A stretch of DNA of 33,249 nt from Anaerolineales bacterium (GTDB lineage Bacteria; Chloroflexota; Anaerolineae; Anaerolineales; UBA4823). Made by a program: the position numbers and the translations under genes. The DNA lies in the NCBI GenBank assembly GCA_016929095.1, contig JAFGJM010000009.1:1-33249 (forward strand), in the 5' to 3' direction. Shown here piece by piece: positions 8,527-16,129 of the stretch (positions within the stretch are counted from its first letter, which is position 1; each line of letters opens with the position of its first letter). Under the pieces are notes generated by a model, which saw only the letters and a list, made by a program, of their open reading frames with translations, searched no databases and had not been told where the DNA came from.

Positions 8527-9177
8527 CTACGCGGATATTTCTATAAGAAACCGTCGTGATTTACCATCAGAAACTTGAATATCGGAGAGTTTGTTGGCAA
8601 TGACATCTGCCATGGATAATGCCTCACGCGGATGAGAAAAAGCCACCCCAATGGCGTACATTCCAGCTTTGTGGGCAGCTTCAATTCCGGCTGGCGAATC
8701 TTCGACCACAACACATTTCTCAGGGAGAATTTTCATGCGCTCAGCGGCCATGCAATAAGGTTCCGGATCGGGTTTTCCGTTCACCACATCGTCGGCGGTG
8801 ACCATGAAATTTGGAATCGGCAATCCGGTGCATTTCATACGCGTCACGGCGATATCGCGCGTCCCCGAGGTGACAACCGCCCAGCCGTCAGGTGGAAGCG
8901 CCCTCACCAGCGTTGAAGCCCCATCAATGGCGTAGATTCCTTCAGTCGTGACGGCTTCCCATTCAGAAAGCGGTCTGACCTCTTCATCGGCATCCAGATG
9001 CGGCGCAACCAGACGGATGGTCTCAACCGCTCTCCGCCCATATGCCACAGCCATGATTTTTTCAAAGGGAATGCCGCGTTGTTGTCCCCATATTCTCCAG
9101 GTATTTTTTACACATTCCGACGAATCCAATAAAACACCGTCCAGATCGAATAATATTGCATCGCATTCGAAAGACAT
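8527..9177 (-). CDS. HAD-superfamily sugar-phosphate phosphatase/phosphoglucomutase-like
   Basis: The 216-residue protein carries all HAD motifs. Motif I is FDLDGVLLDSS with Asp11 and Asp13, motif II is VVTSGT, motif III lies around GKPDPEPY, and motif IV is VVEDSPAGIEAAHKAG. A helical cap lies between motif I and motif II, as in the beta-phosphoglucomutase/2-deoxyglucose-6-phosphatase subgroup. It probably dephosphorylates or isomerises a small sugar phosphate. A GGAGG site lies 11 bases upstream of the ATG. The downstream SIS-domain gene supports a sugar-phosphate role; the upstream neighbour is a cobalamin reactivation-domain protein. The gap to that neighbour contains a simple CAGTAA/CAGCTATCAGTAA-type repeat. 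Confidence 0.88.
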   Translation of the reverse strand: MSFECDAILFDLDGVLLDSSECVKNTWRIWGQQRGIPFEKIMAVAYGRRAVETIRLVAPHLDADEEVRPLSEWEAVTTEGIYAIDGASTLVRALPPDGWAVVTSGTRDIAVTRMKCTGLPIPNFMVTADDVVNGKPDPEPYCMAAERMKILPEKCVVVEDSPAGIEAAHKAGMYAIGVAFSHPREALSMADVIANKLSDIQVSDGKSRRFLIEISA

Positions 9178-9262
9178 TCGTAAGTTTTCCTCCAGGTGTG
9201 TTTTTGTTAACAGTAAACAGCTATCAGTAATTAGTGAGCAGCATATAGTGAATCGTCCGTCG

Positions 9263-9946
9263 TTATACCAGGTATTTTTCTACCTGCGCCGGATCGTAAG
9301 GCGCGCGGCGGCCCGGGCAGTTGAGACGCGGACACAAGGCGCAGGATTCAAAACCCTGTGCAGACGAAAACCGCAGCCCCGATACCGATTTAGTGGGTAA
9401 CATGATCAAGCTTTCGGTAAGCGTTACGCCGATGGCCGTTTGTACATCGCCCAACAGGGTAAAGAGACCTCGTTGCTCGGTTATCGGCCAGTCTTCCAGT
9501 GAGCCAGGGTGCATGCTGGCTGAGCGCCCCAGTTTAAAACGATGCTGCGCATGTTCTTCAAAAAATTGATTTGCCTGGCGCAGCGCAGACTCCATGAGCA
9601 CCTCTCCCCAATAGCGGGGTAAAGCGCCGTCGAGGGAGCGCGACCACTCATGCAACTCCAAACCACAAGTGACCAAATAAGCAATTGCTCGATGGCTATG
9701 GTCCAGTTGACGGCTGAGCACCCGACTGGTGAACACAACGCCATCGATGACCACACGACGATCATCGCAGGAATCAATGAACGCCAATTTATAATAAGCC
9801 TTCGGACGGGCAATGGCTTGCGCCTCCTGCGCCATGGTTTCGAACTGGCGGGCATGGACGCTGCCTGGCTTTAGATGCAATACCTTCAGAAGGGCAGGCA
9901 GATCAATTTGATAGGGGATTGTATCGAGAATAATTGGTTCTGGCAT
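9263..9946 (-). CDS. Stand-alone cobalamin methionine-synthase activation-domain protein
   Basis: The 227-residue protein resembles the activation (SAM-binding) domain of B12-dependent methionine synthase (PF02965). Its signature is in the second half: HPGSLEDWPITEQRGLF, then GVTLTESLIMLPTKSVSGL. A C-terminal Cys cluster, SCALCPRLNCPGR (C-x2-C-x4-C), follows. Stand-alone versions occur in anaerobes beside corrinoid methyltransferases, where they help reactivate or assemble the corrinoid protein. No methyltransferase or corrinoid protein is in this window, so the partner must be elsewhere. The ATG at 9946 is only about three bases from the predicted transcription start, so translation is probably leaderless. 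HAD and SIS genes follow on the same strand. Confidence 0.82.
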   Translation of the reverse strand: MPEPIILDTIPYQIDLPALLKVLHLKPGSVHARQFETMAQEAQAIARPKAYYKLAFIDSCDDRRVVIDGVVFTSRVLSRQLDHSHRAIAYLVTCGLELHEWSRSLDGALPRYWGEVLMESALRQANQFFEEHAQHRFKLGRSASMHPGSLEDWPITEQRGLFTLLGDVQTAIGVTLTESLIMLPTKSVSGLRFSSAQGFESCALCPRLNCPGRRAPYDPAQVEKYLV

Positions 9947-9947
9947 A

Positions 9948-9976
9948 TTGACACGACTATAAAACTGCTGTACAAT
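9948..9976 (+). promoter_or_regulatory. Consensus plus-strand promoter of the LuxR-type regulator unit
   Basis: TTGACA (9948-9953), a 17-bp spacer and TACAAT (9971-9976) form a near-perfect promoter. Transcription should start near 9983, at the left edge of a 20-bp palindrome. The promoter completely overlaps a minus-strand promoter for the cobalamin-type protein. Confidence 0.8.
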
Positions 9977-9984
9977 GAAGTCAA
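9956..9984 (-). promoter_or_regulatory. Minus-strand promoter of the cobalamin-reactivation protein gene
   Basis: On the minus strand, TTGACT (9984-9979) and TATAGT (9961-9956) are separated by 17 bp. Transcription should begin near 9949, about three bases before the ATG at 9946. The -35 hexamer shares two bases with the 20-bp palindrome at 9983-10002. Confidence 0.75.
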
Positions 9985-10241
9985 TAGAACAAACGTTCTA
10001 TTTTAGAGTTATGATTGGAAACAAGCGTTATTTATCGGGGCTGTCCCAAAAGAAGCCTGTCACCCTGAACGAAGCGAAGGGCCTTTTCATTGCAAACGCG
10101 AGATGTTTTGCTTCGCTTCGTGAAGCGCACTTCGTGCAACATGACAAAATCAACTTTTTAGACCGTCCCCTGCCATACTGGATTTATGCCGGGCTCATCG
10201 CGTTCATGGCATATACCCTTTTCACGACGGCGGTTGTGTGA
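9975..10241 (+). CDS. Possible small membrane protein ahead of the LuxR-type gene
   Basis: An open frame of up to 88 residues ends TGA at 10239-10241, overlapping the regulator's ATG by one base. Its last 25 residues, with WIYAGLIAFMAYTLF, form a clear hydrophobic helix. The middle is encoded by a dispersed repeat (10058-10146) and its protein sequence looks non-native. The ATG at 9975 lies within the -10 hexamer and cannot be in the main transcript. An in-frame ATG at 10011 or GTG at 10134 are alternatives; the latter would give 35 residues. It may be a small membrane protein, or the remnant of one interrupted by the repeat. Confidence 0.35.
   Translation: MKSIEQTFYFRVMIGNKRYLSGLSQKKPVTLNEAKGLFIANARCFASLREAHFVQHDKINFLDRPLPYWIYAGLIAFMAYTLFTTAVV
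9983..10002. promoter_or_regulatory. 20-bp palindrome (candidate repressor operator)
   Basis: AATAGAAC, four bases AAAC, then GTTCTATT form perfect 8-bp inverted arms. The core GAAC-N4-GTTC has the form of the LexA box of Gram-positive bacteria. It begins at the predicted plus-strand start site and overlaps the minus-strand -35, so a bound protein could block both directions. LexA binding is inference from the motif only. Confidence 0.65.
10058..10146. repeat. Dispersed hairpin-type repeat
   Basis: The element starts TGTCACCCTGAACGAAGCGA and ends CGTGCAACATGACA, with TGTCA/TGACA inverted ends and inner GAAGCGAAG / CTTCGCTTC arms. It resembles the elements at 61-142 and 3872-3997. It is bounded by GGGGCTGTCC (10037-10046) and a loosely inverted CCGTCCCC (10163-10170), and lies inside the open frame preceding the LuxR-type gene. 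Confidence 0.6.
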
Positions 10242-10642
10242 TGACCTTATGGAAAAGACTGCAAAGGGTCTTTAAACCCTTCTCGACTGAAAACCGGGTG
10301 TACGGGTTCGATGAAACCACGGCGCGCACTGTGCAGGCGCTGGCGCAAAAAGAAGGGCGTTCCTTCGAGCAAATGCTTTCCGAATTGCTCTCCATGGCAA
10401 TTGGCTGGCGGCTATCCATCGAAGAGACGCGCCAACTCTGGCGGCGTCTAACCCCGCGTGAACAACAGGTGGCAATGCTGCTCAGCCGCGGTTACACCAA
10501 CCGTCAGATCGCCGAGACGCTGTTCATCTCTCCCGATACCGCCAAGACGCACGTCCGCAATGCGGTGCACAAGTTTGGCTTGCGCGACCGCAGCCAGCTT
10601 TATCAGACTCTGGCAGATTGGGAATTTGAAGGCTTTGAATAG
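10241..10642 (+). CDS. Small LuxR/FixJ-type HTH regulator
   Basis: The 133-residue protein ends in a LuxR-type DNA-binding domain (residues about 70-128). Its marks are LTPREQQVAMLLSRGYTNRQIA, followed by LFISPDTAKTHVRNAVHKFG; the first is quoted here as a start-to-end description of the helices. It has no receiver or sensor domain. The N-terminal part has FDETTARTVQALAQKEGRSF, which resembles a short ribbon-helix-helix-like or dimerisation helix pair. The ATG at 10241 overlaps the stop of the preceding open frame (TGATG), which suggests translational coupling. A consensus promoter and a palindrome lie upstream at 9948-10002. The target is unknown; it might control the divergent cobalamin-type gene. 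Confidence 0.85.
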   Translation: MTLWKRLQRVFKPFSTENRVYGFDETTARTVQALAQKEGRSFEQMLSELLSMAIGWRLSIEETRQLWRRLTPREQQVAMLLSRGYTNRQIAETLFISPDTAKTHVRNAVHKFGLRDRSQLYQTLADWEFEGFE

Positions 10643-10649
10643 TGGTTGA

Positions 10650-11303
10650 TCAGGATGCTTCCGGCATGAAAATACGCACGCCATCCCGCTCATCAATCAC
10701 ATAGGCATGCGCCGGATAGCGTGTCACGATGCGCACGATCCACAAATCACCAATGGCGCCGGCGGCGTTGAAAGCGCCGCATACGATCAATAACGTCGCC
10801 GCGCTGGCAGAGAGTGGGAAAGCCAGACAGATCAAAACCAGCAGGCTCAGGACGACCAGGGGGGAAAGCGCCACGGTCAAATATTGATTTCGCTTAAACG
10901 CAAAACCGGCTGCGGTGGCGTAGAACATCAACCCACTCCACAGCACGCCGTATTTGGGTTTAGCGCCAAACCGCTGCATCGTGAGTCCGTGCACCAGTTC
11001 GTGTAATATCACCATAATCGCCACGCCTGCCAGGATCGCCAGTGTCCAGTTGGCGACGGCAAAATTCCGAGACATGGCGCCGGTTGTTGAGGAAAGGGCA
11101 CTGCTTGGCATCGTGAACTCACGGATTGTGTCCCACATTGTTTTCCATAACATAAAAGCTGCCGCACAAACCGCCAGCCAGGGTATGGAAATCAGGTTTA
11201 AAATCAATATTTGTTTTCCACTTTGGGTGATCTTCCAATCCAACACTTGTTCGTATCCGGCAGGGATGGCGCCGGGTGGATCATTATGGCTTATGATCGA
11301 CAT
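10650..11303 (-). CDS. DUF3267-like membrane zinc metalloprotease
   Basis: The 217-residue protein has about four to five hydrophobic helices: near 30-53, 84-100, 117-135 and 142-180. A zincin motif HELVH at residues 101-105 lies within ILHELVHGLTMQRFG. This arrangement matches the DUF3267 putative membrane zincin family, in which the two His and the Glu bind zinc and activate water. The substrate is unknown. The gene is alone on its strand, seven bases from the convergent LuxR-type gene. A long-loop inverted repeat (11341-11393) lies upstream, between it and the beta-helix gene. The C-terminal soluble tail with VIDERDGVRIFMPE has no obvious catalytic role. Confidence 0.8.
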   Translation of the reverse strand: MSIISHNDPPGAIPAGYEQVLDWKITQSGKQILILNLISIPWLAVCAAAFMLWKTMWDTIREFTMPSSALSSTTGAMSRNFAVANWTLAILAGVAIMVILHELVHGLTMQRFGAKPKYGVLWSGLMFYATAAGFAFKRNQYLTVALSPLVVLSLLVLICLAFPLSASAATLLIVCGAFNAAGAIGDLWIVRIVTRYPAHAYVIDERDGVRIFMPEAS

Positions 11304-11340
11304 TCACACTCCGTGACGATGATATTGGCTGTTAAAAAAC

Positions 11341-11393
11341 ATCCTGAATACCCTAAATCATGAGTGATGAATAACACAGAGTATCCAGGATGA
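11341..11393. repeat. Long-loop inverted repeat after the beta-helix gene
   Basis: CATCCTGAATAC (11341-11352) pairs with GTATCCAGGATG (11382-11393) at 11 of 12 positions around a loop of 29 bases. It lies 54 bp downstream of the beta-helix gene's stop, on the transcript shared by minus-strand genes. It may act as a terminator-like or mRNA-end hairpin. No T-tract follows, so a factor-independent terminator is not claimed. Confidence 0.4.
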
Positions 11394-11446
11394 AAAGGAG
11401 AAAACTAAACCCTGCGCCTTCTGTCCTGTCATCCTTTGCAGGAGAA

Positions 11447-14400
11447 TTACCTGATGACAACCGGCAAGTATAATGTGGGCACTAAAGCTTCGAATGCGCC
11501 CATGTCATTCGTTGAACCGCGCGGGCGAGTTAACCCATCCAGGTCATGCGCCTCCTCGTAGAAGCAGGCGTTTACACCGGGCGAGAAATACACTAAATGA
11601 TAATCGCCGCGTGGTGTCTCAATGAAAAGAGGCGTCTGGCTGATATTATCGCCGCCCAAGCTGCGATCCTGCGTATTGTTACACGATGCTGTGGCATAAG
11701 GGATGATCTCGCCGCGGTTCTCATTGCCCCATATAATGCTGCTTTCGAGCAAGCCGGAGGTATTAGGCGAATAATCAAGCGCCGTCCCCTGGTTATCGAC
11801 AATGGTGCTATAGGTAGTGGTCAAGATTGCATTGACGCCAGCTTCAGAACCGCCATCGACATGAATGATGGACGGCGTAATGAATGAATAGCTTTCATTG
11901 TCGCTCACACGCGCCTGGCTGAGCATAAGCTCACTCAAAGAAACATATAATGCAGCGCCGCTGTCGGCGCCATTTTCGAGAAAAGCGGTGTTCAAGATCG
12001 AAGCATGGCTATCATAAAGATACACTGCCCCACCATCTCCGGTTGTCGTGGCGTTGTTCGAAAATTGCGAGCAATATTGGTTGGCGGGTAAAAGATTCGG
12101 GTCGCACGGAACGACCGCGTCGGATAAACCCTGGATGCCTGCGGTCGCACCGGTGAGCAAAGTGGGATATGCCGATTGCATGACCAGGGTGGAGGTATAC
12201 AATGTCATAGCCCCGCCATTTCTCTCGGCTTGATTGTAGCCAAAGGTGGTGTTGGTTAACGTGATGGGGGTGAATTTTGCATACAGACCACCGCCATCCC
12301 GGCTTGTGGCGATATTGCCCTCAGCCTGAGAACCAATGGTTACGCCATTTAAAGTCACGCCCGCGCTGTTTATAGCATAGATGCCGCCGCCCATATCATA
12401 TACCGCTTCATTCGAAAGAAAACTCGGCGCGACGCTTGAAGAGTAAGCACCCAGTTCGACGCTGGCAAGGCTTTCGACGAATAAACCGCCTCCGCTGTTT
12501 CTAGCTGTATTATCCGAAAATACGATTTCGCCCAATCCCTGCATTGAGGTCTGATTGATAATATAAACCCCGCCGCCATAATTGGATGTATTATCTACGA
12601 TTTCTATCGGCCAGCCATGCGTTGCCTGCAGAATTAGGGGGAAACCACTCTCATCGAAGATACCCCCGCCTTCGAAATCCGCTTCATTGTGGGCAATCGC
12701 CAGCGCCTGGCCGATAGCATGCAGCGCCAGATTTCCCCCACAGCGGAAAATACCGCCGCCGCTGTCTCCGGCATCGTTATATTGAAAACTCGAATCGGTG
12801 ATGGTGAGATCGCTGCTATCGACCCAGATTGCGCCGCCATTACTATTGGTGCTATTGTGTTGAAAAGTTACCTCATCAACAACTACCGTACCAACGCTGA
12901 CCGCTAAACCGCCTCCCCCGAAACTGGACGCCTGGTTGTAACTCACATCCACACCATCCGATAAGTCAAGCGTACTATCGTTTGCCAGACGGATCCCGCC
13001 GCCGGCATAAGGCGCTGTGTTGCTCATGATCGTGCTGGCAGTCACAGTGATATGGCTGTTATTTCCTGAAATATATATACCTCCACCATTCCCACCCGCA
13101 TCGGTGGTTTTGTTTTCATCGATATGGCTATTATCCTCCACATTGAGAATAGCATTGGTCGCCACAAACACACCGCCTCCCCAATATTGGGCTTCATTTT
13201 CGACAATCTGGGAATTCTCGATATCGACAGTAGAATCGGTGCCGATAAAAACCCCCCCGCCATAATTACCAGCGGTGTTAGAAAAGATCGAGGTGTTTGA
13301 TATGGAAACATCGCACGTGCCCGACCATAAAGCGCCCCCTTCAAGAACAGCGGTGTTATGTTCTAACTGAGTATCATCAATGACTAATGTCCCGCCGGAA
13401 GCCAATATCGCCCCGCCCCCGCCATCTACTGTCTGGTTATATTTCAACTCCGTGTCATCCAGCAGCTTTACCAGATTGTCCCCAATCATGCGTATGCCGC
13501 CAGCGTAAGAAGCGGTATTGCTCATGACCGCACTTTGGGTAATGGTGATTGCGCCGTCATCCCCGCCGATGTAGATTCCGCCGCCCATTCCCCAGTAATC
13601 ACTCACAAGATTGCTGTTAACCTGGCTATTATTTTGAATAACAATATTTGGGCCATAATTCGCATAAATACCGCCGCCGTACGTTTGAGCCGTGTTCGAA
13701 AATACAGAACTGTCGTTCAATGTGATGCTTCCCCCATCGATATAAACCCCTCCGCCATTGACGGCATATCCATCATTCAGCGAACTATGTACGACCATTA
13801 AATTTGCGCCGCTATGAACCGCCGCAATCCCGCCAGAGATAGCCATGCCATTGGTTAATTCCAGATAGGAAAGGGTCACGTTTTTATTCGCCGCAACCTC
13901 GATAACACCCCCCAATGTAGCTGCATTATCATTACCATCGATGATGACTCCGCCGGTCGCCAATTGTGTACAATTGCTGTTTGCCGCTGCAAAGGTTAAA
14001 TTTTTATTCACTGTCCCAATGCGTTCTGTCCAGGTGCCCTGCTTAATATAAATAACATCGCCATTCACCGCGGCGGCAAGTGTATCGGTAAAATTGTTAT
14101 ATGCACATACAGCGCCATTAATACCGGCAAATTCACCCGCTTCTATCTGCGTTGGGGTTCCTGCGCTATTTGCCGAGCCGTTTTCAACATCCTGCCGCTC
14201 AAGAAAAGCAGAATCTTGAAGCGGTTTATCCTCCCGAGATTGCGCGACCATATCCGGCAGTAATAAGCCATCCTGCCCAGATATCGGGGTCAAGTTCACC
14301 GCTTCGGTATAGGTGCTGTCTGGGATAATTACTGCCTGCGATGTCGCGCCTTTGGGAAAACTCATATCCAATGTTGTTTGCATTTCGTGAACGATGTACT

Positions 14401-14533
14401 CATTTTGCCCAATATCGGGCGCGTTGGATGCTGTTGCAACTGGCAGCGATACGACCAATCCGGCAGCCAATATTGCCAATCCAATTGAAGCAAAAACAAC
14501 CCAAAAATGTGTTTTAATTCGGTTTTTGTTCAT
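11447..14533 (-). CDS. Secreted right-handed beta-helix (Pmp-like repeat) surface protein
   Basis: The 1028-residue protein begins with a signal peptide (basic MNKNRIK, a hydrophobic core near 11-32, cleavage around ATA-SN). A long region, roughly residues 130-980, is filled with repeats of the form N-x-A-x(3-5)-GGG-[IV]-[YF]. Examples are SNTAQTYGGGIYA and NEAQYWGGGVFV, which indicate a parallel beta-helix like polymorphic outer membrane or parallel-helix adhesins. Near the end is LTRPRGSTNDMGAFEA, a choice-of-anchor-type motif, and the protein ends LYLPVVIR, a terminus common on Chloroflexi secreted proteins. Adhesion or polysaccharide binding is likely, but no catalytic site is evident. 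The ATG at 14533 has GGGAG upstream; the ATG at 14551 has none. Confidence 0.88.
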   Translation of the reverse strand: MNKNRIKTHFWVVFASIGLAILAAGLVVSLPVATASNAPDIGQNEYIVHEMQTTLDMSFPKGATSQAVIIPDSTYTEAVNLTPISGQDGLLLPDMVAQSREDKPLQDSAFLERQDVENGSANSAGTPTQIEAGEFAGINGAVCAYNNFTDTLAAAVNGDVIYIKQGTWTERIGTVNKNLTFAAANSNCTQLATGGVIIDGNDNAATLGGVIEVAANKNVTLSYLELTNGMAISGGIAAVHSGANLMVVHSSLNDGYAVNGGGVYIDGGSITLNDSSVFSNTAQTYGGGIYANYGPNIVIQNNSQVNSNLVSDYWGMGGGIYIGGDDGAITITQSAVMSNTASYAGGIRMIGDNLVKLLDDTELKYNQTVDGGGGAILASGGTLVIDDTQLEHNTAVLEGGALWSGTCDVSISNTSIFSNTAGNYGGGVFIGTDSTVDIENSQIVENEAQYWGGGVFVATNAILNVEDNSHIDENKTTDAGGNGGGIYISGNNSHITVTASTIMSNTAPYAGGGIRLANDSTLDLSDGVDVSYNQASSFGGGGLAVSVGTVVVDEVTFQHNSTNSNGGAIWVDSSDLTITDSSFQYNDAGDSGGGIFRCGGNLALHAIGQALAIAHNEADFEGGGIFDESGFPLILQATHGWPIEIVDNTSNYGGGVYIINQTSMQGLGEIVFSDNTARNSGGGLFVESLASVELGAYSSSVAPSFLSNEAVYDMGGGIYAINSAGVTLNGVTIGSQAEGNIATSRDGGGLYAKFTPITLTNTTFGYNQAERNGGAMTLYTSTLVMQSAYPTLLTGATAGIQGLSDAVVPCDPNLLPANQYCSQFSNNATTTGDGGAVYLYDSHASILNTAFLENGADSGAALYVSLSELMLSQARVSDNESYSFITPSIIHVDGGSEAGVNAILTTTYSTIVDNQGTALDYSPNTSGLLESSIIWGNENRGEIIPYATASCNNTQDRSLGGDNISQTPLFIETPRGDYHLVYFSPGVNACFYEEAHDLDGLTRPRGSTNDMGAFEALVPTLYLPVVIR

Positions 14534-14591
14534 GACAATCTCCCTGATCATTTACACAAAACTTTCGCATGACATCGCGGGAAATTTCTCT

Positions 14592-15212
14592 TTACAATGG
14601 CATTTCTTGAACCAAATGCAAAGCCGCCGAGATATCTTCGGCGATCATTTTCCGTTTGACCTTTTCGATAAAAAAGCTGGGGCCAGCTTGCAGGTAGGAG
14701 GGAAAAGCCCTGCGCCCGCGGAAGAAGAATTCCTGACTGCGGATTTTATAAGTGGACCCGGCTGGGATAGCCCGCTTACCGCTTTCCCTTTTGGCTATGT
14801 CGTTAATGGCTTTAATCGCCACATCGCCCATAAGCATAAAGATTTTCACGTTCGGGAATTGATCGATTTCCTGCTGCAAGAGCCTCGCACATGTTTTAAT
14901 CGTCGTGCTTTGGATGCCGTACCCGGTTTTGGCGCATTTAACGGCTGTGGTGAAATACACCCCCAGGTTGAGGATATCCCGAAAGGTATTCACTTCAGCT
15001 CCAGCATCCTGAAATGCTAACAGAGTGGTACTCTCGAATAAAGCTTCCCCACCGGCATAATAACCGTTTGCGGGCTTCTCGGGCGCTGCCTCTGAGATCA
15101 TAATGATAGATATAGAAGCAGGATCCATATCGAGTGCCGGTACAGAATACCCTGTATGCTTTACATCGCCGCAGGGAAATGTTTCGCACTTTATCAATTG
15201 GTTTATCTGCAT
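14592..15212 (-). CDS. Uracil-DNA-glycosylase-superfamily protein
   Basis: The 206-residue protein resembles the uracil-DNA glycosylase superfamily (PF03167). SIIMISEAAPEKPANGYYAG stands in the position of the GEAPG-type motif 1. FTTAVKCAKTGYGIQ fits the region after it, and FMLMGDVAIKAIN corresponds to the LLG-type C-terminal part. Cys residues (CETFPC at the N-terminus, then KC and TC) could bind an iron-sulfur cluster as in some family 4/5 enzymes, although the pattern is not canonical. It may act in base-excision repair in the cytoplasm. Motif 1 is unusual, so catalytic specificity is uncertain. It lies upstream of the beta-helix gene on the same strand, 58 bp apart. AAAGG precedes the ATG. 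Confidence 0.65.
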   Translation of the reverse strand: MQINQLIKCETFPCGDVKHTGYSVPALDMDPASISIIMISEAAPEKPANGYYAGGEALFESTTLLAFQDAGAEVNTFRDILNLGVYFTTAVKCAKTGYGIQSTTIKTCARLLQQEIDQFPNVKIFMLMGDVAIKAINDIAKRESGKRAIPAGSTYKIRSQEFFFRGRRAFPSYLQAGPSFFIEKVKRKMIAEDISAALHLVQEMPL

Positions 15213-15498
15213 CTTTACCTTTTTCTGTTGTACGGTTGTACCTTACCAGTATTTTACCCCATTGCATCGCTCAATATCCTTTACTGTTATGTAAACTTTA
15301 ATCAAAAATTAATAGCATTTTGTTTTTTTCCTTAGTCTGACAGTCTTTGATAGTGCCGTTTGGGTATAGTTACGCTTAAGAAAGCAGTAATAATCGGGAG
15401 TAGCGATTTGTGAGTAGAAATAAACATATACCGAATTCAACTCACCATTTTCTACTCGCTACTCACAACTCATTATCAAAATTTTTGAGTGAACTACT
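15213..15498. other. Divergent intergenic region upstream of the toxin-antitoxin pair
   Basis: The stretch separates the minus-strand glycosylase-like gene from the toxin-antitoxin operon. Near 15398-15475, GAGTAGCGATTTGTGAGTAGAAA recurs in loosely inverted form (TTTCTACTCGCTACTCACAAC), a short-sequence repeat of uncertain role. It may include an operator for the antitoxin. No convincing promoter hexamer pair was found. Confidence 0.4.
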
Positions 15499-15744
15499 AT
15501 GGATCAACCGCTGTACCGTACTCAAATCCTGCTCAATCCCGAATATCATCAAACATTGATGTCGATTGCAGCGCGTGAACGTCGCAGTTTATCTGACCTG
15601 GTGAGTGAGATCGTACATCAAAACTTGTCGGAACGGCGAAAAAAAGCGCTTGAAGATGGCACCCAGGCATTACGCTCCGATTATCGTGATAATCCCGAAT
15701 TGACCGCGTTCACATCCCTGGATTCCGAATCATTCTATGGATAA
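15499..15744 (+). CDS. Ribbon-helix-helix (CopG-like) antitoxin
   Basis: The 81-residue protein has the short N-terminal strand-helix-helix pattern of a ribbon-helix-helix antitoxin (YRTQILLNPEYHQTLMSIA, then ERRSLSDLVSEIVHQNLSER). An acidic C-terminal tail usually wraps and neutralises a toxin. Its stop overlaps the start of the MazF-like gene by eight bases, so translation is coupled and the pair is a classic type II module. The antitoxin is expected to bind its own promoter region. Only a weak ribosome site (GAGTGA) precedes the ATG. Confidence 0.85.
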   Translation: MDQPLYRTQILLNPEYHQTLMSIAARERRSLSDLVSEIVHQNLSERRKKALEDGTQALRSDYRDNPELTAFTSLDSESFYG

Positions 15745-16078
15745 AGGTGAAATATGGCTGATCGAGCTGGATGGAAACGCCGCGCCTTCGTCACGACGGC
15801 TGCACCCGGCTGTGATCGTAAATGAAAACAGCCTGAGTAACCTGCCGCTGCGTGTAATAGTCCCCCTGGCAGATTGGAAAGAAATCTATGCTCGCTCCCC
15901 ATGGATGGTGCGCATATTGCCGAATGGCGGCAATGGATTGACCAGGGTCAGCGTTGCCGATGCTTTCCAGGTGCGTTCAATTTCGCGCGAGCGTTTCGCT
16001 CACCGAATTGGTCGGCTCAATGAAAAAACCATTCAAGAGATCGCGCAAGCCGTGGGACTGGTGGTGGGGGCAAAATAA
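15737..16078 (+). CDS. MazF/PemK-family endoribonuclease toxin
   Basis: The 113-residue protein begins with the MazF/PemK pattern KGEIWLIELDG, then RRLHPAVIVNENSLSN. It continues with strands RVIVPLADWKE and RVSVADAFQVRSISRERF, the SH3-like barrel typical of these ribosome-independent mRNA interferases. A conserved basic residue environment for RNA binding is present. It overlaps the antitoxin gene by eight bases, so toxin synthesis is coupled to antitoxin. The cleavage sequence cannot be predicted. The pair adjoins an APC permease on the opposite strand and may be an accessory insertion. Confidence 0.85.
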   Translation: MDKGEIWLIELDGNAAPSSRRLHPAVIVNENSLSNLPLRVIVPLADWKEIYARSPWMVRILPNGGNGLTRVSVADAFQVRSISRERFAHRIGRLNEKTIQEIAQAVGLVVGAK

Positions 16079-16129
16079 ATTGTGATCGTTTATCCAAAAA
16101 AGAGAGTGGGGGTCTCACAGGTTGTGCAA

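Noticed and set aside
15398..15480. Hairpin terminator before the toxin-antitoxin genes.
   Set aside because: The inverted sequences are imperfect with a long loop and no T-tract; more likely a simple-sequence repeat of the GAGTAG/CTACTC type.
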